In this document: piece after piece, positions 23,414 through 34,711 of the stretch
Position numbering within the stretch: the first letter of the stretch is position 1
How the letters are laid out: each line of letters opens with the position of its first letter
Source: Lithobates sylvaticus
Lineage: Eukaryota > Chordata > Amphibia > Anura > Ranidae
DNA: 64,000 bases
Assembly (NCBI GenBank): GCA_028564925.1
Contig: CM053030.1
Location: 372,770,945 to 372,834,944, forward strand
Direction: 5' to 3'
The notes under the pieces: model-generated
Told to the model about the DNA's origin: nothing
The model's input: the letters and a program-made list of their open reading frames with translations, nothing else
Databases searched by the model: none
Made by a program: the position numbers and the translations under genes

Positions 23414-24030
23414 TTGACGCCCAACGTGGGCCTAAGGCACTGTCCTTGCAGCAGTTGCTCATAGCAACTGGCTTTAGCTCCATCTGGATTTTGTGAGGCA
23501 CCGTGGGAAGGTGGCAAGTAACATGTACCCTTCTTATAGACTGTGTTGTGGCGTGCCACGGCAAGAAGAAGGCGGGCGCCACAGTTCCCAAAGAACTTTT
23601 GTACCAATCTGTTGGCAGGGGGAGGAGTCCCCGCTCTGCAGAGGAGGATAGGGAAGTGCTGACACGTGTGTCTGATTGTGGGTAGGTGAAGCAGATGGCA
23701 CAGTTCGTGAGTGAGATGGCGGATTGGCGAAAGTACGCTCCGGGTGTCTGTTTCGGTCCGAGTGACGGAAAACCTGTCCTGACTGACACCAGAGTCTGTG
23801 GATGCTTTGGAGAGCATCTATTTGAGGTCGTCCCTCCAACTCTACCTCCGCGTATCCTAAAAGTTGATTGGGATAAGAATGTTGCCATCCCATCGAGGAG
23901 TGATGCCCCAAGCCCATTGGTTGTTACCCAAGTCGTGCAGGAAGCTGTTACCCTTGCCTCAATGACTACCCCAGGACCCAGCGCACCGATGGTTCCTATG
24001 GGCCGAGGTCAGGCCCAACTACTTTTTCCT
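23414..24030 (+). mobile_element. Primer-binding-like site and 5' internal region of the fossil
   Basis: Fossil. CGCCCAACGTGGGCC (from 23421) resembles the tRNA primer-binding site found just after the 5' LTR of retroviruses. The following 600 bp would be leader and the start of a gag-like region, but no gag motif is certain. The stretch stops where the Penelope-like element begins; material after 27915 may be its continuation. Confidence 0.4.
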
Positions 24031-24062
24031 ATACCAAGGATACAATTCATCTTTTACAAAAT

Positions 24063-25553
24063 TTGGATGAATTACACACCTTGCCGAATTCAATTTTAGT
24101 AACCATAGATGTGGAAGCTTTATATAGTTCCATTCCTCACAATCTCGGACTCCCAGTAATTAAACATTTTATATCACAATCCCACAAGGATGATAAAAAA
24201 CTAAATAGGTTCTTGTTGGAAGCTTTAGAATTTATTTTGTCAAACAATGTTTTCTCGTTCGATGGATCCCACTACCTCCAGATACAGGGGGTGGCGATGG
24301 GGACATGCTGTGCCCCATCGTACGCCAACCTGTATCTGGGGGAGTGGGAACAATCCATACTATCGGACGAAACCATCTCTACCTATACCAGGCATGTGGC
24401 AGCCTGGTATAGGTACATAGATGACATTTTAATGATATGGAATGGTTCAATAGAGGATCTGCAAGCGTTTATGAACATTCTGAACAAAAATACCTTTAAT
24501 TTGTTCTTCACTATGACTTGCGACCCTTTTTCGGTTATGTTTTTGGATTTAAAAATTATGAAATCTCCGGAGGGTTTTCTTTCCAGCAGTCTCTACCGCA
24601 AAGAGACTGCTGGAAATACTATTTTACACGCATCCAGTTTTCATCCTGAGCCTTTGGTACGATCCATACCATATGGACAATACCTGAGACTCAGACGGAA
24701 TTGCTCCACGGAAGCAGCCTTTAAGGGTGAGGCAGACCTTTTGAGACAGCGCCTTCTACAACGGGGATATTCAGGCACCTGTCTGAAAAGAGCATTCAGG
24801 CGTGCACGTGACTCTGTCAGACATGAGGTTCTCTTTCCGGACAGGTCCCTGAATAGATCTCCCAATACCACTCGTCTCATAACTACCTACAATAAACAGC
24901 ATAAAAAAATCAAACAAATTTTACAAAAACACTGGCATCTCCTGCATGTAGACTCTAATTTAAGCAAACATATTCCTCCTAAACCATCCATCACTTTCAG
25001 ACGGACGCGCTCCCTCAGAGATTATTTAGTCAAAAGTGAGTATAGTGGCCCTTTCAGAACCGACGTGTGTAAACGTTTTGGCACCTTCACTTGTGGAGGT
25101 TGCTCTATATGCAGATATATGAATACAAAATCCAATTTCATACTTCCGAATGGCAAAAAATATAGTCCAAAACATTTTTTTAATTGCAAAACAATTGGGG
25201 TCATATATTTACTCACTTGCCAATGTAAATGTTTTTACATTGGCAAAACGAAAAATGAATTTAATAAGCGAGCTGCACGACATATCTCTAGCATGAAGGT
25301 TGCTAACCCTGACCTCCCTCTGGGACGACATGTCAGAGACCAACATGCTGGCATTTTTCCGCGCTTACTTTTTACTATTCTAGACAGAATCCACCCCGAC
25401 AGCAGGGGTGGTGACTGGAACAAGTCTCTACTCCAGAGAGAGGTCAGATGGATTGCAGACCTTAATGCAACTTCTTTTCCGGGCCTTAACACCCAACTTT
25501 CTTTTCGCCCCTTTCTTGAGGGTTTTGTGTCAGGTGGCTGTGAAAAGGAATAG
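24063..25553 (+). CDS. Penelope-type reverse transcriptase with GIY-YIG endonuclease
   Basis: 496 open codons. The reading frame runs in from upstream (TKDTIHLLQN precedes it), so position 24063, a TTG, is only the first nominal start; the N-terminal third of the family protein is missing. RT motif A is LVTIDVEALYSSIPH (about 12-26), motif B GVAMGTCCAPSYANLY (76-91), the catalytic RYIDD at 117-121, and motif D region MFLDLK near 159. A Cys cluster CGGCSIC (344-350) precedes the endonuclease, which shows VIYLL (380-384), FYIG (391-394), Arg403 and Glu460. Penelope-like elements use this pair for target-primed reverse transcription. No stop or frameshift is seen over RT to endonuclease, suggesting a fairly young copy. 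It is retroelement, not host, coding. Confidence 0.9.
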   Translation: MDELHTLPNSILVTIDVEALYSSIPHNLGLPVIKHFISQSHKDDKKLNRFLLEALEFILSNNVFSFDGSHYLQIQGVAMGTCCAPSYANLYLGEWEQSILSDETISTYTRHVAAWYRYIDDILMIWNGSIEDLQAFMNILNKNTFNLFFTMTCDPFSVMFLDLKIMKSPEGFLSSSLYRKETAGNTILHASSFHPEPLVRSIPYGQYLRLRRNCSTEAAFKGEADLLRQRLLQRGYSGTCLKRAFRRARDSVRHEVLFPDRSLNRSPNTTRLITTYNKQHKKIKQILQKHWHLLHVDSNLSKHIPPKPSITFRRTRSLRDYLVKSEYSGPFRTDVCKRFGTFTCGGCSICRYMNTKSNFILPNGKKYSPKHFFNCKTIGVIYLLTCQCKCFYIGKTKNEFNKRAARHISSMKVANPDLPLGRHVRDQHAGIFPRLLFTILDRIHPDSRGGDWNKSLLQREVRWIADLNATSFPGLNTQLSFRPFLEGFVSGGCEKE

Positions 25554-26453
25554 ACCATCTCTCCCTTCCCCTTTTAATTGGATTATGGTTCAGTTTTTTA
25601 TCTTTTGTCCAGCAGTCTATATGTGCATTTTTGTCATATTATTTTATTTATTATCGATTATTTAGTTTAATGGTTACTGTATGGTTTTGCCTTTTTCTTT
25701 TTTGTTTTTTCATTTGCATTTTTATTTTTATGTTCATTGTCATTCAATTTTGTGTGTTTCAGTATCTTTATCATTTTTGTCTTGGTCCATTTTCATTTAT
25801 TGTTTTCTGTGTTTCAGATAAGCTAAAGATTCTAGGTGTATTCTTTCCAATTTCAATACACTTTCACATGAATATACAGTTTATAAGAGTTTGGGAGCCT
25901 CGGCACGGAGAGAACTTGCCATTGCTATGATCCCTGTCCATAGACTGCCATTTCGATGCCAGGTGTTGTCGTATTAACCCCAATACACTGCCATTCTAAT
26001 TTATAATTTATATATTGTTATATTTGTAAACAAATTCTAATTTGCCCTCATCTTTTTGGTTTTTTGGTCTCCTGGGGGTTGGCCTCGCCTGGCGCGGGTA
26101 AGAGGGGTACCACCTCCTGTCCCGCATGGTAGTTGGAGATGCCCCGTCTATTTTCTCGGCTGGGACTCATTGCTGGCAGCTTTCCCTCACAGGGGCTGCC
26201 CGTCTTGGGTCTAATGCCCTCCCGCGCCAGTGAGTTTTTGCCGCATGACGCCCCACCAGTTTGGAGCATTGGTGTTTCCCGGTCTGACGGGGTGCCGTGC
26301 GGTTTTGGCTCTGGGGATCATATTTTCCTCTTTTCCTGTCTCCTTGTAAGCCTCCCCGTATTTTTATGACAACAAGCTAATTTGAATCCCACCCACTCTC
26401 TACGTCCTGCCCTTGGTCTATCTGTTGCCTTGTATGTGACGGTTTTCTCGTTC

Positions 26454-26513
26454 TGCGCATGCGCCATACTTTCGTTCCGCGCATGCGCCATACCGTGCCT
26501 CTGGCGCATGCGC
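26454..26513. promoter_or_regulatory. Three NRF-1-like GCGCATGCGC sites
   Basis: GCGCATGCGC occurs three times in 60 bp (from about 26455, 26479 and 26504) in the GC-rich part of the Penelope-like tail. This is the core of the vertebrate NRF-1 recognition sequence. A promoter role is inference; CpG-rich repeats can carry such motifs by chance. Confidence 0.3.
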
Positions 26514-27662
26514 TGCCTGTCACCCCTCTTGGAACGCAGCGTAATACGTTGCGTTCCTGCCTTATTTGGACGCCGGCCCCCCCTTTTGTTTCATTGAGTC
26601 TTAGTAGACTCAATGGACTCGACGCACAGGAAATGTTTTTCCCTAACAGTCCTGCCCCCGTCCGCCCATTGGCTATAGACCCTGCCTTTGATACTTTGAG
26701 GCTGTGATGCGTCCCAGGTGGGACGCCCCCGCCTCAGCTGTTTTCTATCTTCATTCAGCCTGCACGCACATGCCCAGTGTACCTGTTATGCCTTATAAAT
26801 ACCTGACCTCACAACATGTCAGCAGCGATTGCTCCTGCTGAGATGAAACCAGGCGTTTTTCCATTGCAGTACTTTTGGGGTTTGCATCAACTTCGTAAGT
26901 TCAGCTTGTTTTTGGTTCATGTACAATCTTCGCTGTTTTAATCATTACAATTTTTGTTTCAAAAGAAATTCCTTCTTTTTATATATATTCCTTTGATTTA
27001 TGTTGGTTTATTAAAACATAGGATGGAACTCATTAATGCGTATCCATTCAAAATGCAACAAACAGCTTTTTTGCTGTTTAATATTAGACCAAACATATCG
27101 ATAAATATTATTGTATTTTCGCTATTTGGCAATAAACAGTTTTTGGTCTGTTTAACATTCAGCTTGAACATACTTATTTTTGATTTTTGATTTTGACTAT
27201 TTTATATATATTTTGTCCTCTTTATACTTTCAGACATCTTGATTACCGGGCTTATCATTCTTTTTCACCTTATGGAGACGGATCATTGGGTTGATCCTTG
27301 TGTAGGCTTCACCCTTGGAGATCACCACCTTGAGGGTTATTAACCCTTTCTCTTCCGAAAATCCCAAACCCCCCCCCCCCCCCCCCCTTTTTGAGAGGTG
27401 AAAAACCTGTTTTACATGGTCCTAGAGCCTCCGGCAATAACTCCTGGCCCTTTGCAAATTTCATCTTATGAAGAAAATTACCTTGACTTTCGTTGCATTA
27501 ATCTTTTATCCCCATGGATATTGGTATGTATAAATGCATTTGTCCAGGTATCTATGCAATGGCTTTTTCTCCCCCCCCAGGTTCCCTTCGAATGCTCATG
27601 TTTGTTTGTTTTTGTTTTTCGTCTTTTCCCAGACTTCTCTTCCCACATCCAATCTCCACCTA

Positions 27663-27714
27663 AATGCCTCTGAAGAAGGGATCGTTTGAGTTTCCCGAAA
27701 CATGTTAGGCCATT
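27663..27714 (+). ncRNA. Hammerhead-ribozyme-like motif in the Penelope tail
   Basis: Order seen: AATGCCT, CTGAAGAA, GGG, loop, CCC, GAAA, CATG, TT, AGGCCATT. AATGCCT pairs with AGGC-C-ATT (seven pairs, one bulged C) as stem I; GGG/CCC is stem II (four pairs if the A/T is counted); ACATGT gives a two-pair stem III. CTGAAGA matches the consensus CUGANGA exactly but one extra A precedes stem II. Hammerhead motifs have been reported in Penelope-like elements, and this one lies in such an element near its 3' end. Confidence 0.5.
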
Positions 27715-27914
27715 GAGGGATGTTTTTCTTTTTCCTTTTGTATATGTCATATCCACATGTAACACTTGTAAACTAAAAGGTTGTATTACAATTGTTTTTA
27801 ACAATTTTCGTATGTACACATATATCCCCTTTTTTTGTTTACTTTGTTTTCTTTGATATTTATCTATCTATATACATATTTTTTCTTCAATAAATAATTT
27901 AAAAACATACTTTC

Positions 27915-28202
27915 ATTTTCTCCATTTATTACCAATAATTTTTTTGTTGTGTTTCGCCTGAAAAGTCCCAATTGTACCGGAGGGTACTAGTGGTCCTCTA
28001 TTACTAGAGGTTCCATTCTCCAAATATTTACTCAGGGATGTTGGCAAACAATTTATCTTCAGGAGCTTAAATACCCCTGAAGCTTGGTTCAGCACCACTT
28101 GTTACAACTACTTGCACTGATGTCTAAGTCAACCGAGAGAAAAGCACCAGGGCCGGGTAAGCCAGTGAGAAGTGAGAGTGGTGTGCCTGTGGGGGAAGTG
28201 AT
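27915..28202. other. Segment between the Penelope-like and hAT elements
   Basis: Probably part of the fossil LTR element split by the two insertions; no motif is diagnostic. Confidence 0.3.
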
Positions 28203-30065
28203 CAGTGTTGGTCATCTTACTTTAAAAAAGTAATTAGTTACATTACAAATTACTTCTCCCAAAAAAGTAATTGAGTTAGTAACTCAGTTACTACATTGGA
28301 AAAGTAATTAGTTACTCAGCAAAGTAACTGACTTTTTTTTTTAATATTCTTAGGGGCGGGTCTAGTATTACTGTAAGCAAGGGGCGCGTTCCCCCCTGCA
28401 TATCTGTTCCCCCTCTGTACCCCACTACACGTCTGCCCCCCCCCCCCCACACACATATATCTGTTCCCCCTCTGTACCCCACTACACGTCTGTCCCCCCC
28501 CCACACATATATCTGTTCCCCCCCTGTACATCCGTCCCCCCCAAACTCACGGATCGGATCGTTGCAGAGTCACGGATCGGATCATTTTTCGGATCAGCAA
28601 ATAATAATTGAATTTGCAAAAACCTTTGAAAATTCCACCACCATAAAGCCCCCACTGTAATATCCACGTCATCTCCCCAACTGTAATATTGTCTGGGTAT
28701 AGCTGGGTACGGCTGGGTATCGCCGAGTATGGCTGGGTATCGCCGAGTATGGCTGGGTATTACCGCGTATTGCAGAGTGTGGCGGGGTATGGCCAGGTGT
28801 TGCGGGGTATGGCGGGGTGTTGCAGGGTATGGCAGGGTGTTGCAGAGTATTGCGCAGTATTGTCAGGGTGTTGCAGAGTATTGCGCAGTATTGGCAGGGT
28901 GTTGCAGAGTATTGCACAGTATTGGCAGGGTGTTGCAGAGTATTGCACAGTATTGGCAGGGTGTTGCAGAGTATTGCGCAGTATTGGCAGGGTGTTGCAG
29001 AGTATTGCGCAGTATTGGCAGGGTGTTGCAGAGTATTGCGCAGTATTGGCACTGGCAGGGTGTTGCAGAGTATTGCGCAGTATTGGCAGGGTGTTGCAGA
29101 GTATTGCGCAGTATTGGCAGGGTGTTGCAGAGTATTGCGCAGTATTGGCAGGGTGTTGCAGAGTATTGCGCAGTAGTGGCACTGGCAGGGTGTTGCAGAG
29201 TATTGCGCAGTATTGGCAGGGTGTTGCAGAGTATTGCGCGGTATTGGCAGGGTGTTGCAGAGTATTGCGCAGTATTGGCACTGGCAGGGTGTTGCAGAGT
29301 ATTGCGCAGTATTGGCAGGGTGTTGCAGAGTATTGCGCAGTATTGGCAGGGTGTTGCAGAGTATTGCGCAGTATTGGCAGGGTGTTGCAGAGTATTGCGC
29401 AGTATTGGCAGGGTGTTGCAGAGTATTGCGCAGTATTGGCAGGGTGTTGCAGAGTATTGCGCAGTATTGGCAGGGTGTTGCAGAGTATTGCGCTGTATTG
29501 GCAGGGTGTTGCAGAGTATTGCGCAGTATTGGCAGGGTGTTGCAGAGTATTGCGCAGTATTGGCAGGGTGTTGCAGAGTATTGCGCAGTATTAGCAGGGT
29601 GTTGCAGAGTATTGCGCAGTATTAGCAGGGTGTTGCAGAGGGATGGCTGCTGCCATCCGATCTCTCCCCTCCACTGTACAGATCTGTACACAGAGGGGAG
29701 ACCAGCGTCATCTTGACGCCGGTTTGTTTACAAAGTGATCGCTCCGTCATTTGACGGAGCAATCACATTGTAAACGGCCGACGGGTGCACCAAGATGGCC
29801 GCCGCTCCGGAGCTAGGCCGGAGCCGCGGCCATCTTGGTGCACCCGTCGGCCGCTGCTCCGGAGCTAGGCTGAAGCCGCGGCCTTTCCTAAGGCCGAGGC
29901 CGCGGACGGCTCCGCGATCGCGGCGGGTAATTGCGGTAACGCCGCCCCAGTAATGGGAACGGCGTTACCGCGAGGGGAAGAGTAATCAGTTAGATTACTC
30001 GTTACCCTCTAAAGTAACGGCGTTACGTAACGCCGTTTACTTTAACGGCGTTAGTGCCATCACTG
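28203..30065. mobile_element. hAT-type non-autonomous element with exact 8-bp duplication
   Basis: GAAGTGAT is present at 28195-28202 and again at 30066-30073, and the element between them starts CAGTGTTGG and ends CCATCACTG. An 8-bp target duplication with CA...TG termini is the hAT signature. Long subterminal inverted stretches rich in AGTAATTAGTTAC and GTAACGCCGTTAC occur at the two ends. The interior carries a GC-rich palindrome (about 29776-29850) and the 31-bp minisatellite. No transposase is present. Confidence 0.85.
28689..29641. repeat. 31-bp minisatellite
   Basis: About 26 near-identical copies of TTGGCAGGGTGTTGCAGAGT-ATTGCGCAGTA, some with an extra CACTGG (37 bp), preceded by a degenerate 150-bp lead-in. 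Because 31 is not a multiple of three and the unit has no stop in the frames used, ORFs of about 300 codons appear in two plus frames and 340 on the minus strand. These are artefacts. The near-identity of units points to recent expansion. Confidence 0.95.
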
Positions 30066-30073
30066 GAAGTGAT

Positions 30074-31013
30074 ACCAGTAACTGCTGGGAAAGATAGTCC
30101 ATTTGAAAAAGTTAAAGTTAATGGACGGTAACATGTCATGGACACTGGGCGTGTAGCTAGTTAGAATAGCCTGTGATAGAGGAATAATTGCCTATTTTCT
30201 TCAAATAATGGACTCATAAACATATATCAGGACTGTTACTGATCAAACCATCACTGAAGTTCTATGCTAATAAGGAAAGGGGGTGGCATTCTCAGCGAGA
30301 ATGGGGCCTGCTTTCATGATGTGAATAATGTAGACATGTATATGAAAGGGCATGTCATAGAGGTGCCAGTCAAGGCGTGAGCCATACTGGCACCTCTATG
30401 TGGACATGTATAGGATGCCTTTAAACTTTCATGCTGCCCTCGGCTGAGGATTAGTTCAAATCACTGTGTACATATTGCATTATGTTCTTATAGGGTAGGA
30501 TGCATTTGCATTGTTTGATTTCTCTCTTTCAGGTGTTGCTGTATCAGTGCATCTTCATTGGCTAAGGAGAGACAGAGATCTGCCTGGATAACAGCACTAA
30601 CCCTCTGTATATTTGTTACCATTGTATATATTAGATAAATAGTTAGGTGGCAATACTATTGCTTTACTTGCCTTCAAAAATGTACATAACTATTTTTGAT
30701 ATTTGAATGTCATATGTGATTAACTATTTTCATGTGATATCAACGTTATTCTGTGGTACGCCACACATATGTTTCTTTTATATTGTTATATTGTTAACTC
30801 TTTCCCTGTTTTCCCATTTTTTCCAGGACATTCGCTGTCACGTACCTAGTGGTATTGAGCCCGAATTGTAGAGGAGGGCCTCCCTTGCAGCTCCCGGTTC
30901 CCTGGTAAGGTGACAGAGGACACAGGAATAAGGAGGGGCAAGGGTGCCTGGCAGGATCAACAGACCGGATTGGAGGGATCAACAGGATCAGCTCAGCGGA
31001 CTGGGTGAGTATG
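30074..31013. other. Non-coding stretch, possibly fossil LTR interior
   Basis: A short palindrome (AGGTGCCAGT/ACTGGCACCT near 30360-30398) is the only structure. No coding motif recognised. It may be part of the fossil element framed by LTR-like copies A and B. Confidence 0.3.
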
Positions 31014-31220
31014 GCAGACTGGATCAGCAAAGCAGACTGGATCAGCACAGCAGACTGGATCAGCACAGCAGACTGGATCAGCAAAGCAGACTGGATCAGC
31101 ACAACAGACTGGATCAGCAGAGCAGACTGGATCAGCAAAGCAGACTGGATCAGCAGAGCAGACTGGATCAGCGAAGCAGACTGGATCAGCAAAGCAGACT
31201 GGATCAGCAAAGCAGACTGG
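31014..31220. repeat. 18-bp minisatellite
   Basis: About 11.5 copies of GCAGACTGGATCAGCAAA with few variants. The unit is a multiple of three, so ORFs with repeated ADWISK or SRLDQQ appear on both strands; they have no other coding support. A GC-rich region with ACGCATGCGCA follows near 31510. Confidence 0.9.
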
Positions 31221-31895
31221 TTCTCTGTGGACAGACTGGGTAGTCAAACAGGCCGAGTCAGGTAGCAGGCTGGCAACAAGGTACAGGTGGAGCAGGCAGA
31301 AGGATGGTCACAGACAAGCCGAGGTCAGGTACAGGTGGAGAACAGGAAGGTCACAGGTAAGCCAGGTCAAAAACACAGATAGGCACTTCAGGTCAGGTAT
31401 AGGGCACACAACGCTATAGAGCAGACAGCGGGGACCGTCTGTGACAGGCAGATTTAAATAGCCTATCTGGCGCCAACAGGGGCGCGCACCCGTCTTCCAC
31501 TGCGCGCACACGCATGCGCAATGGCACCCGCCGACGTGCGCCAAGGAGCCCAGGGCGCCGATTACTGGCAGGATCTTCATGACATTTGCTCTCAGGCTTG
31601 GGAGCTCAAATTATTTTTCTGCAAACTCCGAGATGTCGTTTCTTGGGCAGGGGGAGGATGGAGCACCCTGAGGTTTAGTCAGGGATGCTCCTCACAAATT
31701 TACTTTCCAGGAGTAGTACCCTGGTCAATTGTTAGAGATCCATTGATTTCTCCCTAAGCTTGGCCTGGTTGTACTTTTCTCTTCTACCACTAGGTGGCCG
31801 GGCACTTGGTGGTACTAGATTGAGAAGGACAACTCAAGGTCAGGTTATGGGTATATGGGATATCTCAGCCAATGGACAGGGGTTTTCTTCTCAGA

Positions 31896-32333
31896 GGGTC
31901 TACTGAGAGACCGGGAGCTCAGTGTTGAAGAACTACAAGAGGCAGTTGTAGTGAAGCTGAAGGAACTGTTATGTTTGGTTGTGAACTGTTAAAGACTGTT
32001 GCCATAGGAGACAGCATTCCTGCATGTGCAGATGTCGCACCTTGCTGGGACCTTTCTCTGCATGGCTGTCCTGCTATTGAAGTCTGCCAGTTGAATCTAC
32101 AACTACTTAATGGTGTCCTGGCTCTAACCCTCTTTCCCCCCAAAATATAAAAAGGGGACTGTTAAGAGAAATAAAACCTCTTTTACATCCAAGAAGTGTT
32201 TGGCGCCCAATAACTTTGTCCACCTTGCACCCACTATGCCTCACAACCCACCACATACAGAACGATGTCAACTATCTTTGGCCTGGAAAGTTCTCATTAG
32301 ACTGGACAGGGCAAGATACCTTGCTACATATAT
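31896..32333 (+). mobile_element. LTR-like copy B of the fossil retrovirus-like element
   Basis: Fossil. Matches copy A (22990-23413) over about 420 bp in the same orientation, including the TATA-like AAATATAAAA and the AATAAA signal. Copies A and B therefore may be the two LTRs of one provirus, now spread apart by inserted Penelope-like and hAT elements, or two separate solo copies. Age: old, judged by visible divergence between the copies. Confidence 0.5.
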
Positions 32334-32675
32334 TGTAAGGATCCTGACCAGATCCCTTGGGCCGGATAACCCCATCCCCCCACCATTACCTCTTATTAGT
32401 GGCCACCTGTGGTATAGGAGGAGTCCTTTCAGTTCTCCCATAAAGAGGAGTTTGTCTCCCATGGTTGAAACGCAGGATCTTTCATTTTAATAATAGTGTA
32501 GGACCCACTGATAATGGGGTACCTTGACGCAGTAAGTGGGCTTAGCACTATATGACTATATAGTGTGACCAAATCCCCATATTCTTGAATATGTTCAGGT
32601 GTTTTAAGTAGCCTTGCATGATCTAAATGTCATTTTTGTATGTGTGCGCTGTAATCTATTTTGTTCCTTCCAGAT

Positions 32676-32990
32676 TTAGTCCCAGACTTCCTTGCCTCCC
32701 CACGACACCTTTCCATGAATCATCCATTCATTGGACTTCCACATGGGCATCCAAGCTGTCAGTCCTTTAAAGACCGCCCAGCTTTCAGTGTAGATAGAGA
32801 CATGGGAAGAATCCCCCTGAAGAGTCATCACTACAGCTTTCAACTTCATACTGAATGGACCCTTCAATTCTGGTCCCCTGTAAGACTGTGTCTGTACTGG
32901 GGTTGTAGGCTGCTGCTGTCCATTTAAGCCCAGACGAGGTAACTATGGCTGAATCATCAGTGAACCATGCTGACTCTTTCATGTCTTATG
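32676..32990 (-). mobile_element. Fossil RNase H-like segment
   Basis: Fossil. The minus strand shows a conceptual segment with WFTDDSAIV, KWTAAAY and a downstream LKAVVMTL, in the order expected for a retroviral RNase H domain. It lies on the strand opposite to the neighbouring integrase segment, so the region has been rearranged by inversion or is derived from two copies. It is broken and carries no intact gene. Confidence 0.45.
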
Positions 32991-33790
32991 ACAGAGACTA
33001 AAAGGGTGGAGCCTCTTTAACGGGGTATGACTGCAGCACAGGAATTAATTTTTCTGGCTGGGTGCTGGTAAAAGTAACAAGCCCTGCCAACTATTTTGAA
33101 ATGTTGCAATACCCCCTCTTTCTTCTATTTTGTTCTGTTTGATGGTCTTATAGCAGCACTGTATTGAATGTAAATGCATTTTTAGGGTGTTTCCCCCAAG
33201 TATGTTGTTTGTACATCTGGAAGGAAGCTCGCTCCTGCACCAAAAAAGTGGAGCCTGTTGACGCACATGTGCCCTTGGTCCCAAATTTTGAGAACTATAA
33301 CAGAGTGGCAGATAAAATCGCCAAGGTGAATGCCAATTGATCCTGTCTTTATGAACTTGGCCAACTGGGCCCACAAGCATCCTGGACATTTGGGGCAGAA
33401 AGTGACATATGAATGGGCACAGCAGAGAGGATTGTCCATACCCATGGACATGATAAAGACGGTAATAGGGAACTGTACAGTGTGTGGAGAAGTACAACAA
33501 TGGCCATTGCAAAAGTACTCACTGGGACGAATACGAGGGGAGAGAGGCCTGCAGAGATTTGCCAGATTGAATTCATCGGTCCCCTGCCCTGGGGAAACAA
33601 TGGACTGAGATATTGTTGTACTGCAGTGGACACCTATTCAAAACTTTTGCTTGTTCTTACTTGAAAACGTGTAGATCAAGCCACGATGCTTCAACTGCTC
33701 CAGAAACTTGTCTTTGCTTATGGTTGTCCCAAACGAGTCCAAAGTGATAACGGCTCACACTTCACCGGATCAACAGTATAGTAGTGGGAC

Positions 33791-34711
33791 CATGGGCGTC
33801 CGCAGAACTTTTTTCAGGGGGGGGCATCATTTTAGGGTCACCCATGCACCGCCCCTTTTCGACAATGTCATTATCACATTATTATGGTCAGAGTCTGCAG
33901 ACGTATTACAGTCCCTAGGATAAGTAATGGGTAATGACCAACAGGCTCTCTTACCAGACCCAGCGAAACTACAGCAGTGATCACTCTGGCTGGTCGATCG
34001 TTCACTCTGGGTTCCCTGGGGGCGACACTGGTCAGTAGTGTAGCATGTGTGTACCCTCGTAGTGGCTCAGTCTTTCTCTCTCTGGTGGTTCTGGCCAGTG
34101 TGGCTCTCTCTCTGGTGGTGCTGGACAGCATGACTCTCTTTTGTGGCCCTGGCAGGCTCTCTCTCTGGCTTCTGCCCAGCACACTCCTCGTCCTGTAGAA
34201 CTCTCTCCCTCAGCTTCTTTCTAGGCTACAGTCTCTCAATCTCTCTCTTGATCGAGCTGTAGCCTCCTCCCTGTGGAAAATGGAGCCGCCAATCTTTTGG
34301 GACTACCTGTCCCATGAAGCTTGCCTCTCCTAGTCGCCTTTAATTGGCCCTCAGTTATGGCCAATAGGGAAGGAACGGAGCAGGGCAGGAAGCTGGGTGG
34401 AGAACCTGGTGAGAGCTGCCGTCTCTTCTCCCTGACAGAAGAATGGGTGGGGCGAGGGGGGGAAACCTCTGATAGCCCGCAGCTCGCCATTCTTCCGTCA
34501 CAGCACCGCCAAGTTCTCTGCTGGACTGAGCAGGGAAAAGAGCCCAAAGTCACACTACACTTGACAGCACCTTAATGGTGTCACCCCACTGGTGGGTGGC
34601 ACCCGGGTGCGGCACCTCGATAGAGACACAACTGTGCTGAATTTAAGATCCGAACCCTGATTCCAGGGGGGGGCACTTGACCCCCCTTGCCCCTACCTGC
34701 GGACGCCCATG
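33791..34711. mobile_element. 921-bp hAT-type element with exact 8-bp duplication
   Basis: AGTGGGAC occurs at 33783-33790 and 34712-34719. The element between starts CATGGGCGTCCGCAG and ends CTGCGGACGCCCATG, a perfect 15-bp inverted terminus. The size of the duplication and CA...TG ends fit hAT. The interior is non-coding and GC-rich on the right. It splits the fossil integrase region. Confidence 0.85.

Larger units (their letters stand above)
24031..27914 (+). mobile_element. Penelope-like retroelement, 5'-truncated
   Basis: Contains an open reverse transcriptase/GIY-YIG ORF, then a long untranslated tail: T-rich (25560-26040), GC-rich with three GCGCATGCGC motifs (26440-26760), a TATAAATA near 26796, T-rich again, a C-run at 27369-27387, and a hammerhead-like motif at 27663-27714 close to the end. 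The 5' junction is near 24031, in the middle of the RT palm, which is typical of 5'-truncated insertion. The 3' boundary (about 27914, after CAATAAATAATTTAAAA) is approximate. It interrupts the fossil LTR element. Confidence 0.75.

Noticed and set aside
25408-25930. Hydrophobic ORFs after the Penelope-type ORF, resembling membrane proteins
   Set aside because: They lie in a T-rich untranslated tail; Phe/Leu/Ile-rich peptides are expected from such composition.
28669-29716. Long ORFs (about 300 codons in two plus frames, 340 on minus)
   Set aside because: They are translations of the 31-bp minisatellite (CCRVLQSIAQYWQG and NTLQHPANTAQYSA repeats) and have no other coding feature.
30794-31265. 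Four overlapping ORFs with ADWISK, SRLDQQ, LIQSAL and CFADPV repeats
   Set aside because: All arise from the 18-bp minisatellite, one per frame, on both strands.
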